DNA from: Atrina japonica | Taxonomy: Eukaryota; Mollusca; Bivalvia; Pterioida; Pinnidae | Direction of reading: 5' to 3' | DNA: 64,000 nucleotides | NCBI GenBank assembly: GCA_030159075.1 | Contig: BROG01001206.1 | Coordinates: 34,006 to 98,005, forward strand | Shown here: positions 14,376 to 29,500 of the stretch, piece by piece | How the letters are laid out: every line of letters begins with the position of its first letter | How positions within the stretch are numbered: position 1 is the first letter of the stretch | Translations under genes and position numbers: made by a program | The notes under the pieces: model-generated | Databases searched by the model: none | What the model was told of the DNA's origin: nothing | What the model saw: only the letters and a program-made list of their open reading frames with translations

Positions 14376-17138
14376 GTATGTCATTTTCCATGCATATATT
14401 CCTTATTGACTTAAAAAATTTAACATTTTCATTGATGATACTGATCTACCAGGCATCATATTATTGTTTTCATTCAATTGTTTTTTCTGCTGAGTAAACA
14501 GTCAGTTGTTTTTTCTACAAGGCAAACAGTCAGTCGTTTCTCTCCTAAATAAATTGTCAAGTTGTTTTCTCTACTAAGTAAACAGTCAGTCATTTTCTCG
14601 AAGTAAACAGTTGTTTTCTCTACTAAGTAAAAAGTCAGTTATTTTCTCTACTAAGGAAACAGTCAGTTGTTTTATCTACTAAGTAAAGAGTCAGTTGTTT
14701 TCTACACTAAGTAAACAGTCAGTCATTTTCTCTACTTAGTAAACAGTCAGTTGTTTTCTCTACTAAGTAAAAAGTCAGTCATTTTATCTTCTAAGTAAAT
14801 AGTCAGTTGTTTTCTCTACTTACGAAATTGTCAGTTGTTTTCTACACTAAGTAAACAGTCAGCCATTTTCTCTACTAAGAAAACAGTCAGTTGTTTTATC
14901 TACTAAGTAAATAGTCAGTTGTTTTCTCTACTAAGTAAACAGTCAGTCATTTTCTCTACTAAGTAAACAGTCAGTCATTTTGTCTACTAAGGAAACAGTC
15001 AGTTGTTTTATCTACTAAGTAAAGAGTCAGTTGTTTTCTACACTAAGTAAACAGTCAGTCATTTTCTCTACTTAGTAAACAGACAGTTGTTTTCTCTACT
15101 AAGTAAAAAGTCAGTCATTTTATCTACTAAGTAAATAGTCAGTTGTTTTCTCTACTTACGAAATTGTCAGTTTTTTTTTCTACACTAAGTAAACAGTCAG
15201 TCATTTTCTCTACTAAGTAAACAGTCAGTCATTTTGTCTACTATGTAAACAGTCAGTCAATTTCTCTACTAAAAAAACAGTCTGATGTTTTCTCTACTAA
15301 GGAAACTGTCCGATGTTTTCTCTTCTAAGGAAACTGTCCGATGTTTTCTACACTAAGTAAACAGTCAATTTTTTTCTCTACTAAGGAAGTGCACAGTAGT
15401 TTAGTTGACTGATTGACTTATAACACAGATATAAGCTACTAAAATAAAAGTAGCATAAAAATGTACGTTGAGTGATGACTCTATTCAAGGATTGTTTTTC
15501 ATTTTTTTGATTTCATCGAATATAATGGCAATGCATTATGGAAAAAAATTCAATGTGCAGTACATTGAATTTTTTCCATAATGCATTGCCATTTTATTCA
15601 ATGAAGTAAAAAAAATGAAAAACAATCCTTATATTTATATATATTACCATTTTTCAGTGAAACTGTTATGAGAAGTAGTTCCCCTTTTCTTTCCGGAAAT
15701 TCTAAATGGAATTAAGATTTATTTTCTTCTTTTCATATCAATTTGAAAGAAAATATTCATATGGGAAATTTTGAATAAATGTCAGATTGTTTTTGACTTA
15801 TTTTAGAATATTTGTCCGCTTGGTAACCGGAAGGTTAAATGTGTCAGAGGAGAATTGAAATTGCAAATGGCTGCACCCATGAGTATGCTGATTAATGTAT
15901 TTACAACGAATTTGCGTTTGAATTCTGATATTATAAATGGGATATACTATAGAAGGATTAAGTGTGACCTACAAGAAGTGAGACAGCTAATATTAATTTA
16001 TGACAAATGAAAGAAGCCATTTTATTTGACTTTTTTACCAAGCAGCTGGGAACCATAGTGACTGATTGGTACGTAACCTACATAAGTAGGCCCATTTCAC
16101 AAGGTGCGGGTGACAAGTTGTTTCTTATATGAATATCCATTAAAGGCAAACAAATCGATTTGTTTATCAAGAGATGCTTGACAAAGTTTCTCTAGGCCTT
16201 ACTTTCTTTTTTCTGTTGTAACTGTGAAGCCAGATGGCGGTCTGTGGTTCTGGTCATAACATGACCTAGATATGTCGTGATATGGGCCTGTAGGCTGTAC
16301 AATGTGCTACAGATGTAGTCTCATGTTTCCGATCTCTTTCTGTGCTTTTTATTTGTTTTGTGATAGGCCTTATGTATGGCTTTTAAGATTAAATATATAA
16401 GATATAAACATGTGATATTCTATTCTTTATATTCGTTCATGTATTCTTACGCTGAAAAGTAAAGTGGTTAATACTCGTGGCACGTGAATGTTTTTACTGG
16501 CATATTAATCATTCCACTCTGTATACTTGGAATGAAGGAAATTGCAGTAGGTATGTAAATATATTGTATAATTTGATAACTTTTCTTTTTCCTTTCTGCT
16601 TGATGTAAATTGATGTGAATGTTTCTGCTATGAAACATGGTACTATGTGATATACAAACCTCATACTTCAGGACAATATATTCCAATATTTCCTGGAATG
16701 TTGTCAGATTTTGGAAATATCAACAGAGATCACTGTGAGGAATGTTTCCTGTATTGCCCAGATATGAAGCTGTCTTACATTTATTGCATTTCCAATGTAT
16801 TTTTCTAGTCAGACATTCTGCCAAAGACGAAATAGATGATTACACATTTCCTTTTCACAAGATATGTTCATAAATGATTTTCTGTATGGGAGACGAGTTA
16901 GCTATTTATGGAACAATATCCACTAGATCTATAGGAATTACTTCTATCTGTTGTGTAGACTGAAGTTCAGTTTCGTTTGTCAGTGTTATTTCTTATATGA
17001 TTTTGATGTGTACAGACAACAGATTGTTGCATTTCTTTGGTTATGACCAGATAATATACTTAAATCAGTTACAGTAATTTCTACCATATGACATTTAAAA
17101 AACCATTGTTCTATCTGTATGTTAACTTACGATATATA

Positions 17139-17201
<63 letters not shown>

Positions 17202-20017
17202 GTGTAAAAATTGTTTGCTCTACGTCATTTAGATGAAAAGAATAATTTGCATTTAGAAAAGGGCAAGAAATATCTCAAATTATTTCTGCATTTAATTGGT
17301 ATGAAGCAATGAGACACAGCAAGCAATTCTATTGTCTAGTATGAGATCACATACAACAGTCTAGATCATCCAATCAGGGGCAGGGAACGTCAGGTTCTAG
17401 TTGTATAAAAGTATAGGCAATCATACGAGGCAGCAAATATCAGGTTCTATCATTAGATATTATATCTGAATAGGTAAAGATCACTTTTTAGAACACAGCT
17501 ATATATGTCATAAAACAGTGGCAGGAAATGTCACTTTTTTGCAATATAACTATATAGGTAATAAAATAGGGGCAGGATATGTCACTTTCTAGATGAACAA
17601 AAGTATAGGCAATCAAATGAGGCAGCAAACATCAGGTTCTATCATTAGATATTATATCTGAATAGGTAAAGATCACTTTCTTAAATTACAATCATAAAAC
17701 AGGCTGGATATGTCGTTTTCTAGCAATACAACTATATCGGTCATAAAATGGGCAGGAAATGTCTCTTTCTAGCAATACAACTATATCGGTCATAAAACTT
17801 TGACAGAAAACAGCACTTTATAGTAATAAACTGTGTAGGTCAGAAAAAAAAATGTCTAGCAAAAACAACTGTATGATTCATCCAATCAAGGGCAAGAAAC
17901 ATCATTTTCTAGGAATACAACTGCATAGGTCATCTAATGAGGGGCAAGAAACATCATTTGTATAGGTCATCTAATGAGGGGCAAAAATATAATTTTCTAG
18001 TAATAGAATGTATAGTTCATCAACAATTCTAAAGGTCGTTTAAGTCATTCAGTTTTTATTTTTAGTGGTAACAGTGTGTCAACGAATCAGATTAAAGACT
18101 TATCTATGACATGTCTGTATTTTTTTATATTCACCAATGGTCTTTTACATACATGTAGGATTCCGTGGTATTTATAAGCTTGCTAGGAAACCGTTATATA
18201 TTGACGTCTTTGGCAGTGGCAGAGGGTATTGTAAAACTGTATATTGACGTCTTTGGCAGGATAAGGGTCAATAGTGATGTTCATCATAACAGAATACATT
18301 TCATTATACATGTATACTGTTAATATTGACTGAGTCTCTTTTGTCTTATTTTCAGTATCCAGCGGGTCATTGGTTTGGGTGAAGGAGCAGGAGCTGATGT
18401 TTTGGCCAGATTTGCTGTATGTACAAAGAAGATTAACATGGGGCACCGTTTTACATTTGAATGCCATTTAGTGATATCACTCTTTCGAATATGTGATATC
18501 ACTCAGTTAGTGATATCACCAATTCAAATAGGTGATATCACTTATTCTAATAGGTGATATCACTTTTTAAGATTCTTAAGTGATATCAGTTATACAAATT
18601 AGTGATGCCACCTATTCGAATCAGTGAATAAGTGATATCACCTATTCAAAATGAATGAGTGATATCACTCATTTGAATAAGTGATATCACTTATTTGAAT
18701 AAGTGATATCACTCATTCATTTTGAATAGTTGATATCACTTATTCGAATAAGTGATATCATTTACTAATCAATGCCAATGAATGCTCCCTACACAAATAT
18801 AAAATACATCCCTTGGTCTAAATATGAGTTATGCCATCTTGGGCATTATAATTTTTCATTTGTTTTTCTGTTTCATTACATTTACAATAGGTTGATTCAG
18901 TATCTTTGAAGTTGTCTTCATTCAGCTGATCTGTGACGGCCAAAGCGATCTCAGTGAGTTTTGCATGTTGCATATTATCTTATAAAAATCCACTTCGTTG
19001 TTATCCCAACAATGATGTGCAAATAAAATTGTCTGTTTGACCTTCTGGAGAATATCGTTCTTGCGCTTTGTTCTTCCTTAGACATAGGCCTTATGTTATT
19101 CACTCTGGATTTACATTTATGACAGAAATGGGGAAGCATCAGGTTTTTACTGTTTGCAAATTTGAATAGGTGATATCACCAATTTGAATTAGTGATATCA
19201 GTTATTAAGTTTTATAATTTGATATTATATTTAAATAGGAGATATCAGCAATTTTATAGGTGATATTACTTATAAATATGTTTAATGTGATATCACCTAT
19301 TTCAATGGGTGATATCATCTATTTGATTGGGTGATATCATTTATTCTTTTTATAAGTGATCACATATTCAGATAAGTAATATCACCAATTTGAATATGTG
19401 TTATCACCAATTTGAATAGGTGACATCACTTATTCAAATAAGTGATATCACTTATTCAAGTAGGTGATATCACTTATTCAAATAGGTAATATCACTTATT
19501 CAATATTCCTGTTGGTGATATGACCCATTCAAATATGTGATATCACTTATTGAATGAGTGATATTACCTTTTTGAATAAGTGATATCACTGAATGATATT
19601 AAAAAGTAAAATGGTGCCCCATGGATTAAGCATTATCTAAATATAGTTGTATTTTCACTGTGTATATTGTATTAGATAATGTCATAGGCTAGGGATGGTA
19701 AGTTTAAGTCTTCAGCAATTTTCTGTTGAAACTTAGTAAGTGATGAACAATTCTGAAAATTTTGTTTTGAAATAAGATTTACAAGCTGAAAACAAACAAG
19801 GGGCTCGTGTAAACTTACACACTTTTAACATGTGAATGTCTTGTCCTGAACATATGAACTTACATTTTAGTTTTGTGAGCCACTTGTGATGGACACATGT
19901 CAGTATGTGACCTTATGATACATGCCTTATGTGGCCTTATGAGATATATATATATCACCTATCACAAGTGGCACACGTAAATCTACTTACACATGACACG
20001 TTAGTTTGTGGCCTTAT

Positions 20018-20091
<74 letters not shown>

Positions 20092-22063
20092 CTATCACAA
20101 GTGGCACACATAAATCTACTTACACATGACACATGCCACTTTATGGCCTTATGAGATATGTATATCACCTAGCACAAGTGGCACATGTAAATCTACTTAC
20201 ACATGACACATGCAAGTTTGTGGCCTTATGAGATATGTATATCACCTATCACAAGTGGCACATGTAAACATGGAATTTTGAGCCACTTGTGAATCCCTTG
20301 TCCTAAGTGGAACATGTAAACTTTTAATTTTGATGTGTGAGCCACTTGTGAGTGGCACATGTCAGTCTATACCACCTGTCACAAGTGGCATATGTGGACA
20401 TACTTGTGTTTGGGTTGTGAATCATTTGCTGTTAGTTGCACATCACATGTAAACCTACATATCTACTACACAACTGTAAATCTATGCATTACTTGTCTAC
20501 AAAATGTCATGGTCAAGGGGTCAAAGGTCAAGGTCACAAGCACCTAAGGAAATGGAAAATATATATTTTTTTTAACAATTTTCAACATTTTGGACTACTT
20601 CTTCAGAACCATTGACCAATTTGAACCAAACTTGACAGGAAGTATAACCATATAAAGCCACATAAAGTTTGTAGATAAAAAGGGGTTAGGACCAAACATG
20701 GCTGCCATAGCTACATTGTAAATATAGAATGAATAAGTCATGAAACATTACTTGAAAATGAGCACCTTGCAAAAATCCACAAGTTTTCATTTATTGGAAA
20801 TTGTTAGGTTGAGACTTATGTGAGTTATTTCCCCCTTTTTCTGATTTTTTTCATGTTTTTGGATGCTTTTTGACTATCTTGAAGAGTAAAAGTGAAGAAG
20901 CAAAAATGTTCAGCATGTAAAGATCTTCAAAAAAAAGACAAAATGACTGAAATAGTCAGGTTGCCCATTATGGGAGTTATTTCCCCTTTTAAGTGGATTT
21001 TTCATGTTGTTTGAATGTTTTTATTTTTCTAAAAATAGTATAATAGGCAGAGTGAACTTGAAAGAGGCAAAGATGTTCAACATTGAGAGATCTACAATAA
21101 TTTCAATTTAAATTGTCCAGTCACCTTTGCTGGAAGTTGTTACCCCGTTGTAACAAGATTTTTCATGTTTTGACAGTTTGATCCATTATCTTGAAAAAGT
21201 GTGATAGATAAAATGAAAGAGAAAGCAGCAAAAAAAATGTTCATTTATGCAAAGATCTACGAAAAAAATCATCAAATTCAATTTTCAGGTTGACCCTTAT
21301 GGTAGTTATTTCCCCTTTTAAGTGGATATTTTCATGTTTTGGGCTGTTTCTCACTATTATCCAGTGATCACCTCAAAGATCTACAAAAAATCTATTGTGC
21401 AGAAATTGTGAAAGTGATCCTTGTGAAAGTTATTTCTCCTTTCAAATGGATTTTGTATGTTTCAGACTGGTGCCTTGACTGTCACATTATCGTGAAAAAT
21501 CTATAAAAAAATATCGACACGGCAAGTCTACCATTATGCATGTTAATTCTCCTTATCAGTGAAATTTTCATGCTTTTGGTTGCTTTGCTGTATTTTGTCA
21601 GTAAAACACATTTCACTAAGGTGATTATCAAAGCCCAATGAGCCTACTGTTTTTCGTGTTTATTGGCCATTTTGTCTTTTACACAATTCTTATGTTTTCT
21701 GCAATGTTGACCAGTTTTGCCAGGTGAGCCACCTAAGGCCCCTTTTAGGCCTCTTGTTTATCTTGATTTTTCTTCTCATGAACCAATGATCAGATGACAT
21801 TCAAATTTTGTATGCATGATTGTTAAATCAGTATCTACCAAGTTCCTGAATGAAAAATGGAATCAGTCCCTAAACAGTCCACTAGGGGGAGCTTCAATAA
21901 CACCTGGTACAGTTGTATACAAATTGTTTAATAACTCCAAACTCATTGACTTTTTGTATACAAATATATATGAGAAAGTTGTAAGGAATTATGTAAAGAA
22001 CCTTTTGACAAAATGTCAAGGTCATGGAATCAAAAATCAAGGTCACAGATACTTATGTAAATA

Positions 22064-22155
<92 letters not shown>

Positions 22156-23504
22156 CCAAAGTTTACACATTTTCAACTTCTTAAGAACCAGTGGACTAAT
22201 TTATTTTTAACCAAATTTGACAAGAAAGTTTTTCACAGATGACCGCTAAGGCCCCCAGCCCCATCGGACCCTTGTTTGTCTCATTTATATTCATAAAATT
22301 ATCAGGAATAATCTTCTTCACAACTGGGAGCAAATCAATAGTGTTGATTCTCTTGCATCATAAATATGTGTATTGTATGAATGAAGAAATCTTGTTTTTA
22401 GATTCTTACCACAAGGGCTGAAATTTCCCTTTCCACCCAACACGTCTATTGTTTTTTTCCCAAGATTCAAATTCTGGTACATGTTATTGTATGTAAATAA
22501 TATCTGACACAACTTTTTAAAATGCACTGTATAGTCATTACATAGGAGTCCTACGTTACAAGATTTTATTCTGATGGCCATGGTGTGGTCAACCTTGAAA
22601 AGTGCTCGAGTTTAAATGCTTCGTTTGTTTTTTTGTTGGAATGCTTGAATTCTATTTATAAGTGTTTTTTTTTTTTTCAATCACAAAAAAGGGCATAAAT
22701 CATGAAAACGGTAAAAAAATTAACTTGACCTATTATATTCCATTAGAGTAAAGCAATTTTGTTATGCTGTATGGCTGGAATTCTTGAGCTTTAATGAAAT
22801 TCAAATTGTGACTTTATCAAATTTTTACCATAAAGATCTGTGATGATTTTGACAATAGCTAACATTTGGCAATATTTGCAAGAGTTATAGGACTTGAATA
22901 TCGTCAATATATGTTAAATTAACTCTTTTTTTTTTCTTTTCAGATGGCAAAGCCTGATCGTTGTCTTGGTTTGTGTTTAATTCACTGTACAGATACAACA
23001 GCACACTTCATGGAGACTGTGAAGCATAAGGTCAGTTCATTCGTAAACAGGACAAACTTGAATACATAAATAAAAATATTCATCTTGCAGAAGATTCAAA
23101 GAACTTCATACTTGGAAGTTTTTGTTCCAGCTTGATTTCACCCTTTAAAATCACAAGATATATTTTTTGGAATGTTTTAATTTGCCCTAATTTTGTTTCA
23201 AAAGATATTTTATGTATAGTATAGACAATTTTTGCTTTTATAATAATAATCCTTCCTCAAACGTAAGAAGGAAAAAGACAAAATGAAATGTAAGTGAAAT
23301 ATTAAGTACAGTGGATCATCGCCTGAAGACCACCTGTTGAGCTGTTGAGACCACCTCATATTTAAAATGAAAGAAAGATATTCCCTAAATATTCAAATTC
23401 TCTAATTTATATCAGTAAATTGGACAAAAACAAAAAAGAATAACAGTTCATTAATTAATTGTACTAAAATGGCTTGTCAACTATAAAGGTTCTGCAATTC
23501 CCCT

Positions 23505-23576
<72 letters not shown>

Positions 23577-26500
23577 CTTGTTTATTGTTGTTTAACGTCA
23601 AACTTGAGAATCTTTTACTCATATTCAGACAACACCAAATGCCGGTTGAAGGGCTTCAAATTTTTTCCTATGCTTGGCACTTACGTCATTGAGCAGTGAG
23701 GGTTCTTTAACGTGCCGACACCTATTGTGACACAATAATTTAATTTTGTGTAGAGTGACTCGTGAAGCATATGGATTGATGATTTAAAAATTGAAGTTTA
23801 AAATTGGACAGAGGTTTTTGAATTGTATGCATGTAAAAGTCATGACATTATGAGTTGTTATCTAAATACAACCTTATATGGGTTTACTTCGACTTTTCAT
23901 CGAGGGGTATCTTGTTAGCATTGAAGAGGTCATGAATGTTCATTATAAATTTCAAACAGAAACCATCTTTTCAACAAAAAACAGAGTGGTTTTACTGTTT
24001 ATTTAGTCTAGGCAGAGTATATGTTCATGTACCAAGGTAATAGCCCTAGATAGGATTGTTTATGTTTGATATTACAAGAACTAAAATCTGTTTAAATTCA
24101 GATATTTTTTGCAGTGAAAAAATTTATTTTACCTGTTTGCAGTGATACCTTGTGGGACATATTCATAATTCATCACATTTTTATTTTGAAACGAGTATTA
24201 ACACACAGACAGACAATATTTAAAGTTGGTGCGCAAGGTACAACAAAAAAAATTTAGAATATTAATTTTTATTTTATTTAGAGGCTGGAAATTGATTTTT
24301 TTGTGTTTTGGTTTTTAGATTTACATTTATTTGATTTATTTTCATTTCATATGCGTTAGATAGAAGTAATTTGAATCCCATGGCTCTTTTTTACAAAATA
24401 GCATCCCATGTCAGTACTTTCAGTACTTTGATTTTTTTAAAGGACGCTGCAACCCAAAGCCAATATTCAACAGACTGTTGTTTCATATTAATAGCACATT
24501 ACATACTGATTATTGTTTTTATTTTTCCTGTTATGATAATTTATTCAATTCATAATGATAATATACAATAATTGATTCTCATTTGAGATCAATACATGGT
24601 TTTATCTACCCAAGAAAGTGACATCATTGCCGAGCCTTCAGGCTGAGTGAAAATAGGACTTTCCTTGGTATATAACGTACATCATGTATTAACTTAAAAT
24701 TAGGCTAGTAATTATTAATCAGTTATTTAATTTTTTGGTTTATTTGTTTGTTTTACATCCAAGAATGTTTCATTTATGTGGAGATGTCACCAGCTTTATA
24801 TGTAGTGCAACAAATTTTGACCTATGCTATGGACTAATGCCAATTCAGTAAGGGTTCTTTTAAGTGCCTTGTCTTCCGTGACATGGGACCTTGGTTTTAA
24901 TTCTTCATCTAAAAGACCTATGACTTTCACTTTTTCTTTAGCGCTTGGCGAAGGAAACAATCACTGCCATATTTAAAGTCTTTGGTATGACCCGGTACTG
25001 GGAATTAAACCTGAGACACTCAACCACTAGATTGCTGCAAGACTTAATTATCCAATCACATGACATATAATTAGTTTTGCCTCTCAGTCTATATCTGTAT
25101 AACCTATTGCTTACACTTTCATTTGTCATTTTGTATGAATTTGAACTCTGAACTCTCTATGGCAGCTGATCAACTGGAAATTTGATCTTATTGGCATGAA
25201 TCCAACTGCTGAACATTACCTTGTATTACACAGATTTGGTTTGGTAAGTATGACTTTTATGAAAATTATAACTTGTGTGTGTAATATGTAGTCTACAAAA
25301 CTTCCATCCTTATTGCTAGATATTATTCTTACCCCGGTTAAATTAAGTGTTATCATATAATCTATGTACATGTAATATAAGACAAGTATGAGTATATGAT
25401 TTTGTTTAGTGACTGTATTATTTGTGTTTTGTTGTTTTTTTTCTTTTAAAAGCCGTTGATGCATGAATGACAGGCTTGTTTACACTCAGATTTGGGGAAC
25501 TTCTTTTCTTACTTAAGAGCAAACCAAACACTATATAGGTGACTGATTTACAGGCATATATAGGTGACTGGTTTAAAGGCATATATAGATGACTGATATA
25601 AAAGCATATATAGATGACTGATATAAAGGCATATATAGGTGACTGATATAAAGGCATATATAGATGACTGATATAAAGGCATATATAGGTGACTGATTAA
25701 AGGCATATATAGGTGACTGATTTAAAGGCATATATAGGTGACTGATTTAAAGGCATATATAGGTGACTGATTTAAAGACATATATAGGTGACTGATTTAA
25801 AGGCATATATAGGTGACTGATTTAAAGGCATATATAGGTGACTGATTTAAAGGCATATATAGGTGACTGATTTAAAGGCATATATAGATGACTGATTTAA
25901 AGGCATATATAGGTGACTGATTTAAAGGCATATATAAGTGACTGATATAAAGGCATATATAGGTGACTGATATAAAGGCATATATAGATGACTGACTAAA
26001 GGCATATATAGGTGACTGATTTAAAGGCATATATAGGTGACTGATTTAAAGGCATATATAGGTGACTGATATAAAGGCATATATAGGTGACTATTTAAAG
26101 GCATATATAGGTGACTGATTTAAAGGCATATATAGGTGACTGATTTAAAGACATATATAGGTGACTGATTTAAAGGCATATATAGATGACTGATTTAAAG
26201 GCATGTGTAGGTGACTGATTTAAAGGCATATATATAGGTGACTGATTTAAAAGGCATATATAGATGACTGAATTAAAGGCATATATAGTTGACTGATTTA
26301 AAGGCATATATAGGTGACTAATTTAAAGGCATATATAGGTGACTGATTTAAAGGCATATATAAGTGACTGATATAAAGGCATATATAGATGACTGATTAA
26401 AGGCATATATAGGTGACTGATTTAAAGGCATATATAGGTGACCGATTTAAAGGCATATATAGGTGACTGATATAAAGGCATATATAGATGACTGACTAAA

Positions 26501-29500
26501 GGCATATATAGGTGACTGATTTAAAGGCATATATAGGTGACTGATTTAAAGGCATATATAGGTGACTGATATAAAGGCATATATAGATGACTGATTTAAA
26601 GGCATATATAGGTGACTGATTTAAAAGGCATATATAGGTGACTGATTTAAAGGCATATATAGGTGACTGATTTAAAGGCATATATAGATGACTGATTTAA
26701 AGGCATGTATAGGTGACTGATTTAAAGGCATATATAGGTGACTGATTTAAAGGCATATATAGATGACTGAATTAAAGGCATATATAGGTGACTGATTTAA
26801 AGGCATATATAGGTGACTTATTTAAAGGCATATATAGGTGAATGATTTAAAGACATATATAGGTGACTGATTTAAAGGCATATATAGGTGACTGATTTAA
26901 AGGCATATATTGGTGACTGATTTAAAGGCATATATAGGTGACTGATTTAAAGGCATATATAGTTGACTGATATAAAGGCATATATAGATGACTGATTAAA
27001 GGCATATATAGGTGACTGATTTAAAGGCATATATAGGTGACTGATTTAAAGACATATATAGGTGACTGATTTAAAGGCATATATAGATGACTGATTTAAA
27101 GGCATGTATAGGTGACTGATTTAAAGGCATATTTAGGTGACTGATTTAAAGGCATATATAGATGACTGAATTAAAGGCATATATAGTTGACTGATTTAAA
27201 GGCATATATAGGTGACTAATTTAAAGGCATATATAGGTGACTGATTTAAAGGCATATATAAGTGACTGATATAAAGGCATATATAGATGACTGATTAAAG
27301 GCATATATAGGTGACTGATTTAAAGGCATATATAGGTGACCGATTTAAAGGGCATATATAGGTGACTGATATAAAGGCATATATAGATGACTGACTAAAG
27401 GCATATATAGGTGACTGATTTAAGGCATATATAGGTGACTGATTTAAAGGCATATATAGGTGACTGATATAAAGGCATATATAGATGACTGATTAAAGGC
27501 ATATATAGGTGACTGATTTAAAGGCATATATAGGTGACTGATTTAAAGGCATATATAGGTGACTGATTTAAAGGCATATATAGATGACTGATTTAAAGGC
27601 ATGTATAGGTGACTGATTTAAAGGCATATATAGGTGACTGATTTAAAGGCATATATAGATGACTGAATTAAAGGCATATATAGGTGACTGATTTAAAGGC
27701 ATATATAGGTGACTTATTTAAAGGCATATATAGGTGAATGATTTAAAGACATATATAGGTGACTGATTTAAAGGCATATATAGGTGACTGATTTAAAGGC
27801 ATATATTGGTGACTGATTTAAAGGCATATATAGTTGACTGATTTAAAGGCATATATAGGTGACTAATTTAAAGGCATATATAGGTGAATGATTTAAAGGC
27901 ATATATAGTTGAATGATTTAAAGGCATGTATAGGTGACTGATTTAAAGGCATGTATAGGTGACTGATTTAAAGGCATATATAGGTGACTGATTCAAAGTT
28001 CTTAGTCTCTGTTTTGAATAAAAAGCTACCTCTGTAGTTTATTCAGTGCCAGATGACCCTTATCATACATATAGGGCCTACCATGCCTGTTGCCTTTAGA
28101 CAAGTGGATTTGCAGACTACTTGTCATGTAGAAGATGGAAAACACAGACATTATGGTGATCGTTGAACTGTATTGACCTTCTTGTATACATGTAAACTAT
28201 CTGTACATCTACATCAGGTATATATAGGGTATTAATCATTACAAGACATTGTATATAGGCCTGTAATGCATTGTACAGAATTATTTATCTGAATTCATGT
28301 TACCTATATCTTTCCGATATAAATAAATATATGTATATATATATATATATATGTTACCTGTATCCTATTTTGGCTGATAGGTGAGAAGTATACATATATA
28401 TATATATATATTATATATATATAATATGTATGTATAATATGTATATATGTATGTATATATTTATATTAATAACTTTGTTACTTGTTTTCTGATAACAGTG
28501 CCAGGTGAGTCCATGAGCCCCTCATTTGACATATACTTCAGGATTTTATTCAGATTATATTTACTGCCATTTCACAGTTGATGCATCCATATTTCAGCAT
28601 CAAAATTCATTTAAAATATTTCAGTATGAAGCTACCCTTATGATATATTCTTTTTGCTGGTACTGGGGGGGGGGGGGGGGGCTCCGTGGCAGAGTGGTTA
28701 GAGTATTGCACTTTAAATCACAAGGCCTCTCACCTCTGGTTCGAATCCCGCCAGGGTCATTTCGAATGAAATGGGAAAGTTTGCCAGTTTTTTTTTGCAG
28801 TAGGTCGGTGGTCTTTACCCAGATAACCAGGTTTCTCCTCCACCAGTGAAAACTGGATGCCATCATATGACTAAATTGTTGAGTATGGCGTAAAACAAAA
28901 ATTCAAATCAATAATCAAACTGGTACCTGGAAATATTTGCTGCTGTTTTATTTTTGCCATTATCACCCTTAGATTATAAGATGAATTTAAAATGAATGTG
29001 AAAATTTCTTGCCAAATTGTTGACATTCATGCCATCCATGAGACTGGTGATCTAGGGCGAAAATTATGATTTGAATTTTTCTGTCATAAGAAGGGTGAAA
29101 AAATAACCAGGGGTGAAAATTTATCAGGTATGCAATAAGATATGAAATAAGAAATATTCTTGCTAAGATCTATGTCAGCGTCAGTAACCCAAGGTATCAC
29201 AAGGTAGCGTTATCACTGGATTGCATCTTACTTAACATATTGACACAGTTATGCATGAAGTTTGTTGTGATTGCACTGACAATGGCTACAAAATTTCTCT
29301 CTGTTCTGAATTCATTGTTTGTGAGTCTTAGTGGGGTTCCTTTGGTTTATTGGTTCATTAAAAATTGAACTCCACCATTGAATGGCAAAAAAAATATTGG
29401 GTGTGGCATAAAACACTTAATTTTTGTTTGTTTGTTTGTTTGGCTGATCTTTATGGTAATTATTTAGTCTGCTGTTATATCTTGGGTTACTTTGTTTTAA

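Noticed and set aside
28495..28500. A 6-bp stretch (TGCCAG) between an acceptor-like TTTTCTGATAACAG and a donor-like GTGAGT
   Set aside because: A phase-compatible microexon is possible in principle, but the NDRG alignment does not need two extra residues there and such pairs occur by chance.
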